The notes under the pieces: generated by a model
What the model saw: only the letters and a program-made list of their open reading frames with translations
Databases searched by the model: none
Told to the model about the DNA's origin: nothing
From: Candidatus Protochlamydia phocaeensis
GTDB taxonomy: Bacteria > Chlamydiota > Chlamydiia > Chlamydiales > Parachlamydiaceae
NCBI RefSeq assembly: GCF_001545115.1
Contig: NZ_FCNU01000002.1
Coordinates: 62,001 to 126,000 of the forward strand
Reading direction: 5' to 3'
DNA length: 64,000 nt
Made by a program: the position numbers and the translations under genes
Shown: positions 33,785-43,108 of the stretch, in pieces
Layout of the letters: every line of letters begins with the position of its first letter
Position numbering within the stretch: the first letter of the stretch is position 1

Positions 33785-36115
33785 ATGGTAAAAAATAGCA
33801 AAAAGTCAAAAAAAAAGGAACTTCCTGTCAGAAGCGCCAAAGAAGAGAAATTATTTCAAAATTTATTAAAGATCACAGAGCAGTTCATGGGAGGCAAAAG
33901 CTTTATGCCTCTGAGCGAACAAGAGCTCATGCAACGCCTTTCTCTTCCTCCGCAACATGAGACTATTTTTAAAGACGTCCTGGCCAAGCTTCTTGAATTG
34001 GGTTTAATAGAAGAAAGCAACGAGCGCTTCTCTTGGAAAAAATCCCGCACGGATGTGGTCACCGGCGTCCTAAAAATGCATCCCCGCGGTTTTGGTTTTG
34101 TCCAGCTCGAAAGCAAAGTCATCTATGACCAAGATATTTTTATTCCCAAGCACTTAACCAAAAATGCCGTTGATGGCGACATTGTTGAAGTCCTCGTCAA
34201 TCAAGAAATGATATCGGATAAAGGCCCGGAAGGAAAAGTCATTGCCATCTTGTCGCGTGCGCGCACGCATATGGCTGGTATCATTCATCACGTGGACATG
34301 GACGGATCTTTTATTGCCCACGTTCCCCTGCTAGGAGCCCAACAGCGCGTGGTCGTCCAACCAACAGACGAGCACCCCCTGCGCATGGGGGACCGCATTG
34401 TCATGGAAGTCATCGACTGGGGATCTAAGGAAACAGAAACCCTTTGCCGCTTTTCCCATTTTTTAGGCCATATATCAGACCCTTCCTGCGATATTTCCGC
34501 CGCCATTGAAGAGTTTGAGCTTCGGAGCGATTTTCCACATGCCGTCGTTGAAGAGGCCTTAAAACTAGGCAAACAAGTTTCGCGTGCAGATATCCAAGCA
34601 AGAGAAGACCTGCGCCATTTGACCACGTTTACCATTGATCCCGATACAGCCAAAGACTTTGACGATGCGTTAAGCCTAACCAAAAATAAAGATGGCACCT
34701 ACAATTTAGGCGTCCACATTGCCGATGTTTCCCATTACGTCAAGCCGGGAACGGCCCTCGATGCGGAAGCGCAGGAAAGATGCAACTCCACTTACTTTCC
34801 AGGTGTGTGCATTCCCATGCTTCCCGGAGCCCTTTCCGAAAATCTTTGCAGCTTAAAACCAAATGTCAATCGTTTAACAGTTTCAGTCTTAATGCACCTA
34901 GATGAAAAAGGGCAAGTCTTAAGCTATCGCATGGTCCGCTCAGTCATCCGAAGCGCTAAACGCTTTACATACAAAGAAGCCAAAAAGGTCCTGGATGGAA
35001 AAAAAGAGAGCCCTCATGCAGCGACGCTTGCTTTGATGGTCGAAGTCTGCCGGTTGCTTAAGCAAAGGCGCTACGATAGAGGAAGCATTGAATTTGCCTT
35101 GCCGGAACTTGTCGTCCTTGTAGATGAAAAAGGCACGCCTTATGGAACCGATTATATTACGTATGATATTACCCACCAAATGGTGGAAGAGTTTATGCTC
35201 AAAGCCAATGAAATGGTAGCTTTGCACCTTTACGAACACGGCAAGAACCTAACCTATCGTGTTCACGAAGAACCTGCGGAAGAGAACCTGCGCGATTTTA
35301 GTCTCCTAGCAGCTGCGTTTGGCTTTCGCGTGCCTGATAATCCTTCCACGCGAGATCTGCAAAAATTATTTGAAGAAGCAGGCGAGACGTCTTACAGTAA
35401 TTATCTTGCTTCCAGCTATATTAGACGCATGCGCCTGGCCGCTTATTCGCCAGAAAATATTGGCCATTATGGCTTAAGCCTGACGCATTATTGCCATTTC
35501 ACAAGTCCAATCCGCCGCTATGTCGATCTTGTCGTTCACCGCATTCTATTTGGAGAATCGGATGAATTCGAATACCTGCAGCACATCGCCAGCCGCTGTT
35601 CAGAGCAAGAACGCATCAGCGCTAAAGCGGAAAACAGCGTCGTCATTTTAAAGAAGCTGCGCTTGCTTCAAAAAATGCATCAAGAAGATCCCTACAAACA
35701 ATATGATGCCATTATTACACGTGTTAAAAACTTTGGCGTTTATTTTGAAATCTTGGATCTTCTCTTGGAAGGCTTTATCCACATTTCAGATTTAGAAGAA
35801 GATTACTTTGTTTACGAGGAAGAATTGATGCGCCTGCGAGGAACGCGTAGAGGAGGGTTATATTCTCCGGGCGACCGCATGGCCGTTGTCTTGCAAAACG
35901 TTGATTTTATTTCGCAAGAGACTAAATGGTACATTGTTTCTACGCAGCATTCCGAGCAGGCTTTAAAGCCCCAAAAGCAACATAAGAAAGCGCCAAAGAA
36001 AAAAACCGGGCCCTCCTTATTGAAAAAATGGTCGGGCAAAAAAGCTAAGGGCAAGCACAACGACTCAAAAAAGAAAACGGACAAAAAAGCTAAAAAGAGA
36101 AAATCGAGACGATAA
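33785..36115 (+). CDS. rnr: Ribonuclease R
   Basis: RNase R is a processive 3'-5' exoribonuclease that degrades structured RNA. The protein has an N-terminal helix-turn-helix-like region, cold-shock domains (GFGFVQLESKVIYDQDIFIP), the catalytic RNB domain with IDPDTAKDFDDALSLT carrying the metal-binding aspartates, the segment HFTSPIRRYVDLVVHR, a C-terminal S1 domain (GVYFEILDLLLEGFIHISDL), and a Lys-rich tail of about 55 residues typical of RNase R. I prefer ATG 33785; the frame extends to a GTG at 33728, and AAAGG lies 16 bases before the ATG, which is far, so the start is not certain. Confidence 0.95.
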   Translation: MVKNSKKSKKKELPVRSAKEEKLFQNLLKITEQFMGGKSFMPLSEQELMQRLSLPPQHETIFKDVLAKLLELGLIEESNERFSWKKSRTDVVTGVLKMHPRGFGFVQLESKVIYDQDIFIPKHLTKNAVDGDIVEVLVNQEMISDKGPEGKVIAILSRARTHMAGIIHHVDMDGSFIAHVPLLGAQQRVVVQPTDEHPLRMGDRIVMEVIDWGSKETETLCRFSHFLGHISDPSCDISAAIEEFELRSDFPHAVVEEALKLGKQVSRADIQAREDLRHLTTFTIDPDTAKDFDDALSLTKNKDGTYNLGVHIADVSHYVKPGTALDAEAQERCNSTYFPGVCIPMLPGALSENLCSLKPNVNRLTVSVLMHLDEKGQVLSYRMVRSVIRSAKRFTYKEAKKVLDGKKESPHAATLALMVEVCRLLKQRRYDRGSIEFALPELVVLVDEKGTPYGTDYITYDITHQMVEEFMLKANEMVALHLYEHGKNLTYRVHEEPAEENLRDFSLLAAAFGFRVPDNPSTRDLQKLFEEAGETSYSNYLASSYIRRMRLAAYSPENIGHYGLSLTHYCHFTSPIRRYVDLVVHRILFGESDEFEYLQHIASRCSEQERISAKAENSVVILKKLRLLQKMHQEDPYKQYDAIITRVKNFGVYFEILDLLLEGFIHISDLEEDYFVYEEELMRLRGTRRGGLYSPGDRMAVVLQNVDFISQETKWYIVSTQHSEQALKPQKQHKKAPKKKTGPSLLKKWSGKKAKGKHNDSKKKTDKKAKKRKSRR

Positions 36116-36253
36116 TTTTTAGTTACACTCAATAAAGTTGAATGGTCGTATTTATTTCATTTTGATGAGATATCGTATTATCAGCTATACTAAATCTCTT
36201 GCATAACTTGGCAAGAGATCTAATGATAACGGATCAATTTAAATAATGATTTA

Positions 36254-36856
36254 ATGGCCATGCTTCCCTTAAGTTTCTTTCAGCAACAAGATGTCTTGGA
36301 ATTAAGTCGTCAATTATTAGGTAAATATTTATTTAGCTTTATTGACGGCGTCTTAACTGGAGGCATCATTGTTGAAACAGAAGCCTATCGCGCTCCGGAA
36401 GATCGTGCCTCTCATGCGTATGGCATGCGCCGGACAAAACGCAACGAAGCCCTGTATCTAGAAGGGGGCCATACTTATGTCTATGTCTGCTACGGCCTGT
36501 ATCCCCTTTTAAATATTGTGACTAATCAGGTGAACATTCCCCACGCCATCCTTATTAGAGCGATTGAACCAACGACGGGCATTGAATGGATGCTGCAACG
36601 CCGCGGAAAATCAAAAATTGAGCGTGGCTTAACAGCTGGCCCTGGCGCTGCAGCGCAAGCCTTGGGAATCAAATTGATGCATAATGGAATACCTTTGACC
36701 GGTCCTCTGCTGTGGATAGAGGACAGGAAAGTGGACATTCCTTTACAAGAGATTATTGCGTCTCCTCGCGTAGGAGTCGCTTATGCGAAAGAAGACGCCT
36801 CCCTCCCTTGGCGATATAGAATTAAAAATAACGCCTGGACCAGCCCTGCCAAGTAA
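36254..36856 (+). CDS. DNA-3-methyladenine glycosylase (AAG/MPG family)
   Basis: The enzyme removes alkylated purines from DNA in base excision repair. At 200 residues it has the family size and its key motifs: LLGKYLF, the catalytic Glu within IIVETEAYRAPEDRASHA, the segment GHTYVYVCYGLYPLLNIVT with the DNA-intercalating tyrosine region, VLIRA-like HAILIRAIEP and LTAGPGAAAQALGI. It lies 138 bases after rnr on the same strand and 42 bases before the first DUF502 gene. An alternative start is the ATG at 36260. Confidence 0.95.
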   Translation: MAMLPLSFFQQQDVLELSRQLLGKYLFSFIDGVLTGGIIVETEAYRAPEDRASHAYGMRRTKRNEALYLEGGHTYVYVCYGLYPLLNIVTNQVNIPHAILIRAIEPTTGIEWMLQRRGKSKIERGLTAGPGAAAQALGIKLMHNGIPLTGPLLWIEDRKVDIPLQEIIASPRVGVAYAKEDASLPWRYRIKNNAWTSPAK

Positions 36857-36898
36857 TACAAAGGGAAATATAATCATGAAGTTTAATAACCGGTAAAC

Positions 36899-37615
36899 AT
36901 GAAAAAATACTTTATCACAGGCTTAGTCATCCTACTGCCCGTAGCTTTGACAATCGCCATTGTCGTTTTTCTCTTTAATCTTTTAACCGTTCCTTTTTTG
37001 GGAATCATCAAGGCGGTCTTTAACCGCTATGATTTGTTTGCCCACGGTTTTCTTTTTTTAAATCCCGATCAACTAGAAAATCTGGTGGCTCAGCTTCTTA
37101 TTCTAGCAAGCCTTTTCTTGATTACCATTGGCTTAGGCCTTTTCGCGCGGTGGTTCTTTTTTCGAGGCATCATGCGGGTTGCTGAATATTTGGTAAAGCA
37201 TATCCCCCTTGTCAGCCCTATCTATAGAACTTGCAAAGATGTCATTAAAACCCTCTTTACTTCTCAAACCAACTCTTTTAAACAAGTTGTCCTTGTCCGC
37301 TTTCCCAATCCCCAAACTTATTCGATCGGCCTTATTACACGAGAGGATATTCCTTATTTAAAACAGGTAGGCCATGAGAATGCTGTTTCCGTCTTTATCC
37401 CTACTACCCCCAACCCCACTTCCGGTTTTCTCGTCATTTATCAGCAAAAGGATCTGATTTATTTAGATATGAAAGTGGAAGATGCCTTTAAATATATCAT
37501 TTCCTGTGGTGTCATCGCTCCTCCTCTCAATAGCACGGCTCCAGAAAAGGCGTCTCCCATTTCAGAAAATGGCCTCTCTCCTTCCCTTCAATTAATTCCA
37601 TCGCAAGAGCAATAA
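36899..37615 (+). CDS. DUF502 membrane protein (copy 1)
   Basis: The 238-residue protein has two N-terminal transmembrane segments (about residues 5-35 and 60-92) and a soluble domain with the DUF502 features GIIKAVFNRYDLF, RTCKDVIKTLFTSQTNSFKQ, IPTTPNPTSGFLVI and a final VEDAFKYIISCGVI. DUF502 proteins are widespread bacterial inner-membrane proteins without an assigned role. Its stop is nine bases before a paralogue, so the two are clearly a tandem duplication and cotranscribed. Confidence 0.9.
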   Translation: MKKYFITGLVILLPVALTIAIVVFLFNLLTVPFLGIIKAVFNRYDLFAHGFLFLNPDQLENLVAQLLILASLFLITIGLGLFARWFFFRGIMRVAEYLVKHIPLVSPIYRTCKDVIKTLFTSQTNSFKQVVLVRFPNPQTYSIGLITREDIPYLKQVGHENAVSVFIPTTPNPTSGFLVIYQQKDLIYLDMKVEDAFKYIISCGVIAPPLNSTAPEKASPISENGLSPSLQLIPSQEQ

Positions 37616-37624
37616 GGCAAGCGG

Positions 37625-38290
37625 ATGAAAAAGCTGTTTTCAACCGGACTGGTTATTTTATTACCGATCATTCTCACCCTAATGATTATCGGCTTCTTAA
37701 TTAACTTTTTAACCCGTCCTTTTTTAAGCCCTGTCGAAGCTTTCCTGACTCAAACAAGCCTATTCAACGGCTCTATTCTGTTCTTTAACGAATCGACAGT
37801 AATCATCTTAGCAAGCAAAATCCTGATCTTGCTTGGATTGGCCGCTCTTGTTTTTCTAATTGGCATTTTAGGAAAAGCCTTCTTTGTCGATGCCCTCATC
37901 CGCCTCGGCGACCGCCTTCTCCATAATCTCCCCTACATCAGCAAGATTTACAAAGCTTGTCAAGATATCGTCCATAGTTTATTTTCTTCGCAGTCTAAGT
38001 CATTTTCTCAAGTCGTCCTTATTCCTTTTCCATGCGAACATAATTTTTGCATTGGACTAGTGACAAAGGAGGCTTTAACGGTTCAAGCTAACGGACAAAA
38101 TACAGAAGAAATCGTCTCCGTTTTTGTCCCAGGGACACCCAACCCTTCCGTTGGCTTTATGCTAATGTTCAGAAAAGATCAATTGATTTTTTTGAATATG
38201 AAAGTCGAAGATGCGATGAAATTTGTTATTTCATGCGGCGTAGTCATGCCCCCAATAGATAGAGCTAAAAATGAGAAGCAGCCCAGCTAA
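37625..38290 (+). CDS. DUF502 membrane protein (copy 2)
   Basis: This 221-residue paralogue repeats the features of the preceding gene: MKKLFSTGLVILLPIILTL at the start, a second membrane segment at about residues 58-85, and the motifs IYKACQDIVHSLFSSQSKSF, VPGTPNPSVGFMLM and VEDAMKFVISCGVV. The two copies are clearly homologous but diverged along their length, so the duplication is not recent. Its 3' end overlaps the start of the holC-like gene by 20 bases, suggesting coupled translation. Confidence 0.9.
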   Translation: MKKLFSTGLVILLPIILTLMIIGFLINFLTRPFLSPVEAFLTQTSLFNGSILFFNESTVIILASKILILLGLAALVFLIGILGKAFFVDALIRLGDRLLHNLPYISKIYKACQDIVHSLFSSQSKSFSQVVLIPFPCEHNFCIGLVTKEALTVQANGQNTEEIVSVFVPGTPNPSVGFMLMFRKDQLIFLNMKVEDAMKFVISCGVVMPPIDRAKNEKQPS

Positions 38291-38696
38291 AGTCACTTTT
38301 TTTCGAGTCAAAGATAATCAGGCCAAAATTCAATTGATTTGCCAAAAGGCCCAAGAAGCCTTTTTACAAGAAAGGCGCCTACTGATTACTGTTCCAACGA
38401 TAGAAGCCGGGCGCTATATTGATGCTCTCTTATGGCGTCAGCCGGAAGAAAGCTTCCTCCCCCACCTCTTTACCCAATCGCCGACTTCAGAATGGATAGC
38501 CATCACAACAATGGAAGCCGGCAATCTCAATCAAGCCTCTTGCTTGCTTAACTTATGCCTGACCGCCTCATCTTTTTATCAGGAATATGAAGACATTTAT
38601 GAACTAGACGATGAAACGCTGCCAGATAAAAAAGAATATGCCAAAAAACGCCTGATGGAATATAAAGCCAAAGGCTTGCTAGTCAAGGAAAGTTAA
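38271..38696 (+). CDS. holC: DNA polymerase III chi subunit-like protein
   Basis: The 141-residue protein has the pattern of HolC: a start with VTFFRVKDNQAKIQLICQ, a helix LICQKAQEAFLQERRLLITV, then an A..ID.LLW segment (GRYIDALLWRQPEESFLPH) and an ITTM strand. In the replisome chi links the clamp loader to single-strand binding protein. The match is on short motifs, so the assignment is moderate. It is the third gene of a unit with two DUF502 genes and ends two bases before the stop of the convergent gene. Confidence 0.6.
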   Translation: MRSSPAKVTFFRVKDNQAKIQLICQKAQEAFLQERRLLITVPTIEAGRYIDALLWRQPEESFLPHLFTQSPTSEWIAITTMEAGNLNQASCLLNLCLTASSFYQEYEDIYELDDETLPDKKEYAKKRLMEYKAKGLLVKES

Positions 38697-38698
38697 TT

Positions 38699-40189
38699 TT
38701 ACTTTTCTATCGTTTGAATTCCCCGCTTGCGAAATAAATAATTCGACGTAAGCGTTTGCAGGCTTTCTCCTAACCATTGAATCCCCCAAAGTCCAATAAT
38801 ACCTGCCATAGTGAGAAAAAGAAGAAAACTATACGTTCCCTTTTTTGTCCATTTTCTGCCAATTTGCATTCCCACTTTTACATAATCCTTTCCTGTTTGA
38901 AAAGTTTTTTTGATTAGCTGTAAAAGTTGCCTCTTGCCTTCAAAGAAGATTTGCAAACCTTTGGATGCTCCCTTGATGAGAAAGCTAAGCAGCTGCAAAA
39001 AACGCAGCAAAAGCGCGGAGCAGAAGGAAAATATGCCCTTTAGAAACAATTGAATAAGGGAATGCGTAAAGAGTTTGCCAATAGCTTGCTGCAATTTTCC
39101 TAACCAGCCTGTAAAAGAAGAGCGAGGAGTCAGCCAATCGGATACTTGCTGAAAAGTAAGGCCTTTTAAACGTTCCTGACCTTGCTGAAGAATATGCAAA
39201 GCCTGCTGACGTTTCCGACTGAAGAAGTCTTTAGAGCGGGAAATGCCAGCTTGAACAAAGCGGCTAGCCTCTTGCCAAATAGGTTTTAATCCGTTTACAT
39301 AAAAATGTTTTATAGGAGCCAATATCCCTGCGGCCTTTTGTCCAGCCTGTCCCAGCCACTTACTTAACCATTCGGTAGCTGCCCGTGCAGCCGATTGCGA
39401 AGTATGAAACTTCACTTGCCACTTCATTCCTACAGCCTTTGCCCGATCTGCTATTTTTTCAAACTGGACATTCCCCCATGCTAAGCCCATTTGCGGAATC
39501 TGCTTTATCCTAGCAAGCGCCTCTTGAAATTGATGGACAACAGCCGATGTTCGCTCTGTGGCCCACTTTTGAATGCGTTCCGTGCCTTTCTGCAAGCGCT
39601 TGGCCAATTCAGCTATTTTTGTCCCAGGACGCTTAATAACGGCTTTTACGCTCTCTGTCAAACGCTTAAAAACCGCTTGAGTAGTATGGCGCATCCGATG
39701 AAAAGCTTGGCGGATATCAAGCATTAAGCGGACAATAGGACGGATAAGCGTCTGTACCATTTGCTGGATCGTCTGTACTGTCTGCCTGATTTTTTGCGAT
39801 ACCACTTCCGCGCGCTTCTTAACTTTCTGCTTAATTTTCTCCGCCACTGTCATACAAACAGTCATCAGAGCGGGCAATCCCTCCATAATAATCCATTTGG
39901 GAATCCCATATACAACAAGATAAGGAGGAAAGGCGACCGCTAAAAATAAATACTTCCCTATCCGCATAAAGCTATTTTGAAAAATTAAAAACTTCGACGT
40001 GTGCCTAAGCCGGTTAAGCGCTTCTTTTTTTAGCTTATCATGAGAAATTTCAAGCGTATCTTTATGAACAGGCTGTGTAGGAGAAGCCTCTTGCATCTGA
40101 ATATCCGTCCGCTTTCTTACATCGTAAATAGTGGAATAAAGATTCGGGTCGCAACGGGATAGACTATCCGAAGTCTGACGAATGGGCAT
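38699..40189 (-). CDS. Basic, helix-rich membrane-associated protein, unknown
   Basis: The 496-residue protein has hydrophobic segments near residues 78-115 (LFLAVAFPPYLVVYGIPKW), 375-405 and 455-475, and between them about 260 residues of Lys/Arg-rich amphipathic helix with repeated IRQ/VKK/AVxK patterns. That composition suggests a membrane-bound or membrane-remodelling protein. No enzyme motif is seen and I do not recognise the family. It stands alone and faces the holC-like gene. Confidence 0.68.
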   Translation of the reverse strand: MPIRQTSDSLSRCDPNLYSTIYDVRKRTDIQMQEASPTQPVHKDTLEISHDKLKKEALNRLRHTSKFLIFQNSFMRIGKYLFLAVAFPPYLVVYGIPKWIIMEGLPALMTVCMTVAEKIKQKVKKRAEVVSQKIRQTVQTIQQMVQTLIRPIVRLMLDIRQAFHRMRHTTQAVFKRLTESVKAVIKRPGTKIAELAKRLQKGTERIQKWATERTSAVVHQFQEALARIKQIPQMGLAWGNVQFEKIADRAKAVGMKWQVKFHTSQSAARAATEWLSKWLGQAGQKAAGILAPIKHFYVNGLKPIWQEASRFVQAGISRSKDFFSRKRQQALHILQQGQERLKGLTFQQVSDWLTPRSSFTGWLGKLQQAIGKLFTHSLIQLFLKGIFSFCSALLLRFLQLLSFLIKGASKGLQIFFEGKRQLLQLIKKTFQTGKDYVKVGMQIGRKWTKKGTYSFLLFLTMAGIIGLWGIQWLGESLQTLTSNYLFRKRGIQTIEK

Positions 40190-40514
40190 CGAGATACCTT
40201 TTTGCTAAGTATTTATTTATATAAAACAGATTAAAATATTTTATCAAATATTTTATTTCTTTAAAATAAAAAACATGTATATAATTTGTTAAATTAAAAA
40301 ACAGATAAAAAAAAAGACATCCACAAAAACAGATTTTCAATAAAATAATTCAATAACTATAAATTATTTAAAGAAGATCGAATCTCTTGGAAAGAGAGAA
40401 AAATAAGGTGAAGGAGGTCTTGATTTTATTAAAGAATGGGAATAGCCATCAAAATGCTTGCACATTTTCCTATATCTTTTTATACTAGTCGTCTGTATTT
40501 AAAGGAGTATTCAA
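40190..40514. other. AT-rich spacer with a promoter for the small basic protein genes
   Basis: The spacer separates two divergent genes and carries a well-formed promoter at 40458-40486. The rest is AT-rich with no coding frame or RNA gene. Confidence 0.6.
40458..40486 (+). promoter_or_regulatory. Sigma-70/66-type promoter for small basic protein genes
   Basis: TTGCAC at 40458-40463 and TATACT at 40481-40486 are 17 bases apart, a near-consensus housekeeping promoter. It lies 28 bases before AAAGGAG, the ribosome site of the downstream gene. Confidence 0.75.
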
Positions 40515-40688
40515 ATGGTTCGTATTAGTAAACAAGCAGAAAGGCGCAGCCGCTTTCCCCGTAAACATCGCAATCCTTCTGAAAAGACAGGGTCTTTGAA
40601 AGACAATCTGCCAAAAGGATTTAAAGAGCATGCTAATGCAGTTGAAGGCGACCTTGCAGCAGCCGTTTTCATTCCTAAAATTAAATAA
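40515..40688 (+). CDS. Small basic protein of 57 aa
   Basis: An ATG at 40515 follows AAAGGAG at an ideal distance and opens a 57-residue frame starting MVRISKQAERRSRFPRKH and ending FIPKIK. The N-terminal half is strongly basic, which could suit nucleic-acid binding, and the C-terminal half is neutral. It is followed by another small basic protein gene, and both share the promoter at 40458-40486. I do not recognise the family with certainty, but ribosome site, promoter and composition make it a convincing gene. Confidence 0.75.
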   Translation: MVRISKQAERRSRFPRKHRNPSEKTGSLKDNLPKGFKEHANAVEGDLAAAVFIPKIK

Positions 40689-40744
40689 GAATATCTTTAG
40701 CAGGTTACTTACTTGTTGAAGGAAGAAATAGAAAGGTTTAACAC

Positions 40745-40903
40745 ATGTCAAGACACCCAAGTTTTGGTAAAGCAGGCCAAACAGCTGCTAAGCGCAATGT
40801 TCTTAAGCGCTTTGAAAGAATCGATGTTTTAAAGAAATTGGGACGTTGGAAAGAGGTGGAAAATAAAAGAATAACAGGTCTCCCCAAGACGCCTGTTGCG
40901 TAA
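40745..40903 (+). CDS. Small basic protein, Chlamydiae/Verrucomicrobia family
   Basis: The 52-residue product begins MSRHPSFGKAGQTAAKRNVL and ends with TGLPKTPVA. The KRNVLKRFERI core followed by LGRWKE and a GLPK tail matches the small basic protein family described from Chlamydiae and Verrucomicrobia (TIGR04137). AAAGG lies eight bases before the ATG. The function is unknown; high expression and RNA or ribosome association have been suspected for such proteins. It supports placing the window in this phylum. Confidence 0.85.
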   Translation: MSRHPSFGKAGQTAAKRNVLKRFERIDVLKKLGRWKEVENKRITGLPKTPVA

Positions 40904-41029
40904 TACATTCTTTTTTCCTTCCATTCGATTTTATCGTTCATTTTATTTATAAGAGTACCTTGTGAGTGTATTAACAATCATTTCACCCGGTGCTCTTTAC
41001 ATTTCCTTTTCTAAATTATTAGCAAACGT

Positions 41030-41494
41030 TTGATCGTGATTATTAATGTTTTTGATCAGCAAGAGTCGTTAAAAATTTCTCTGGATCAATTGAAGCCGCT
41101 AGTCGAGCAAGTGCTCCGTGAAGAAGAGCGGCAATGCGATGAAGTCAGTCTCTATTTTGTTGATACGCCAACGATTTGCGATCTACATTTGCAATTTTTT
41201 AATGATGGCTCTTCGACTGATTGCATATCATTCCCGATGGATGACGAAGATGAGGACGCTCCTTATTGCATATTAGGAGAGGTATTTGTCTGTCCTGAAA
41301 CGGCATTGAATTATGCGCGAAGCCATCATCTAGACCCCTATGAAGAAACCACGCTTTATATCGTTCATGGCCTTTTACATTTGATGGGCTATGATGATAT
41401 TGAAGAAGAAGACTTAGTTCACATGAGGCAAGCTGAAGAGAGGCATATGAAGCAATTAAAAGCTTTAGGCCTTTGCCTCACTGAAAGACCCTAA
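41030..41494 (+). CDS. ybeY: Endoribonuclease YbeY
   Basis: YbeY is a zinc-dependent endoribonuclease involved in 16S rRNA 3' maturation and ribosome quality control. The 154-residue protein has the family layout, with SFPMDD after the first half and ILGEVFVCPETA, and the metal motif IVHGLLHLMGYDDIEEED. In most family members the third metal ligand is His (GYDH); here it is Asp. Start is TTG 41030 or GTG 41036, with no strong ribosome site for either. It lies between the small basic protein gene and the CBS protein gene on the same strand. Confidence 0.93.
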   Translation: MIVIINVFDQQESLKISLDQLKPLVEQVLREEERQCDEVSLYFVDTPTICDLHLQFFNDGSSTDCISFPMDDEDEDAPYCILGEVFVCPETALNYARSHHLDPYEETTLYIVHGLLHLMGYDDIEEEDLVHMRQAEERHMKQLKALGLCLTERP

Positions 41495-41525
41495 AAAACA
41501 ACGGAAGCCGATCATCGCTTAATTT

Positions 41526-41732
41526 ATGTCTAAGATTAAAGACATTTTTCTAAAAATTAAATTATTTTATAAGAAGAATGTTTTGATCCATTTTTTGCCA
41601 AGCCGAGGTTTGGCCAGACAAAAGACCGAGAGGGTCAAAAATTTGATGATGGAAGCAAAATTAAAAAACGGATTGGGACGGAAACCTCAGAGTGTTCATG
41701 GTTTTGCTGAGCTAATAGCCGGTTTCCCTTAA
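41526..41732 (+). CDS. Short basic protein, unknown (68 aa)
   Basis: The frame starts with an ATG 31 bases after ybeY and ends 14 bases before the CBS-domain gene. The product is basic (MSKIKDIFLKIKLFYKKN) with no membrane segment or known motif. No clear ribosome site precedes it, so it may be real or a chance frame; position in a tight gene series and base composition favour a gene. Confidence 0.5.
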   Translation: MSKIKDIFLKIKLFYKKNVLIHFLPSRGLARQKTERVKNLMMEAKLKNGLGRKPQSVHGFAELIAGFP

Positions 41733-41746
41733 AAGGAGAAGTAAAT

Positions 41747-43108
41747 TTGTCTCTGAATATTTCTTTAGCCCTTCTCATTATTCTATTGATTGGGCTGTTT
41801 TGTTTAACTGCTGTGAATACAGCTTTGAGGCGCTTTCAAAAAAGGGATAACAAGAAACTTGCCTTGATTGGCAATAAACTATTTTTTTATCGCTATTTCC
41901 ACCTTATTTTTTTCCGCAATTCAGAATTTGAAGAGCTTTTTTTTGCCAGCGTGCTGGCTCAAAATATTGTCCGCTTCTTTTATGCCATTCTGTCGCTAGG
42001 ATTGCTCGCCCAGTTAAATTTAATTGAATGGATTGTTAATCCTGAAACGCATCTCGCCCAGCTATCCATCAATTGGCCTGCCGGTTTACTTTGCTTGCTC
42101 GGCTTATTTTTCTTGTACTTTATCGTCGGTGATTACTTGGGACGCATATTAGGCGGCCGCTATCCTGAGCTCTCTATGCAGGTATGCGCTTTAGTGGCCT
42201 CCTTTTTTATGCTCTTATTTTTTCCGCTAACTTTTATATTCCTCAAAATTCCCCACGCTTTTTCTAGAACGGTCTATTTTAATCCCCTTTTAGAACCGAC
42301 TGTTGAAGCTAAGCAGGAAATTATTGAAATTATTGAAGAATCAAATTTTAATGCTCAGCTTGATCCCCATGATAGAAAGCTTATCGAAGCCGTCATGGGC
42401 TTTAAGGATAGAATTGCGCGCGAGGTCATGGTTCCGCGCGTCGATGTTTTTAGCTTATCGCATGACACCACTATTGAAGAGGCCGCCGTCGTCCTTCTCA
42501 ATGAAGGCTATAGCCGCACACCTGTCTATAAACATACTTTAGACAACATCATTGGCGTCTTGATGTACAAAGATATTTTAGCTAAGTACATGGAATATGC
42601 GCGCACGGGAAATAAGGAAATTTTGCAAGCCCCTATTGCCACTTTAGTCAAAAATATCCTTTACACGCCTGAAACAAAAAAGATTTCTCATCTTCTTCAA
42701 GAATTTCGCAAAAAACAAGTTCACTTGGCAATCATTGTTGATGAATATGGCGGAACAGAAGGGATTGTGACAATTGAAGACATCCTGGAAGAGATTGTTG
42801 GAGATATCGCTGACGAATACGACGAAGAAGAAGCTTTATTTATTGCTTTGCCAGACGGAGGATGGCTCATTGACGCCCGCATGAGCATTCTGGATATCGA
42901 AGAGCAATTTGGAATTGAAATTCCGCAAGATGGCGATTATGATACAATTGGCGGTTATATTTTCCATGAGACGGGAACGATTCCAGCCAAGGGATTTATT
43001 CTCACAAAGCCCAATTTTGAACTGGAGGTCCTTCGCTCAAATGATCGGCGTGTAGAGAAACTGAAAATCAAACCCATTAATCCGCTACCTGAAGAGGATG
43101 GCGCTTAA
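41747..43108 (+). CDS. HlyC/CorC (CNNM-like) membrane protein with CBS domains
   Basis: The 453-residue protein has an N-terminal membrane part (about residues 1-185, with segments near 3-20, 62-85, 110-130 and 140-170, DUF21-like), two CBS domains at about 215-340 (VMVPRVDVFSLSHDTTIEEA and VHLAIIVDEYGGTEGIVTIE), and a C-terminal CorC/HlyC transporter-associated domain (WLIDARMSILDIEEQFG). Such proteins are linked to Mg2+/Co2+ handling and resistance. The TTG start at 41747 is supported by AAGGAG ending eight bases earlier. A strong terminator follows. Confidence 0.93.
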   Translation: MSLNISLALLIILLIGLFCLTAVNTALRRFQKRDNKKLALIGNKLFFYRYFHLIFFRNSEFEELFFASVLAQNIVRFFYAILSLGLLAQLNLIEWIVNPETHLAQLSINWPAGLLCLLGLFFLYFIVGDYLGRILGGRYPELSMQVCALVASFFMLLFFPLTFIFLKIPHAFSRTVYFNPLLEPTVEAKQEIIEIIEESNFNAQLDPHDRKLIEAVMGFKDRIAREVMVPRVDVFSLSHDTTIEEAAVVLLNEGYSRTPVYKHTLDNIIGVLMYKDILAKYMEYARTGNKEILQAPIATLVKNILYTPETKKISHLLQEFRKKQVHLAIIVDEYGGTEGIVTIEDILEEIVGDIADEYDEEEALFIALPDGGWLIDARMSILDIEEQFGIEIPQDGDYDTIGGYIFHETGTIPAKGFILTKPNFELEVLRSNDRRVEKLKIKPINPLPEEDGA

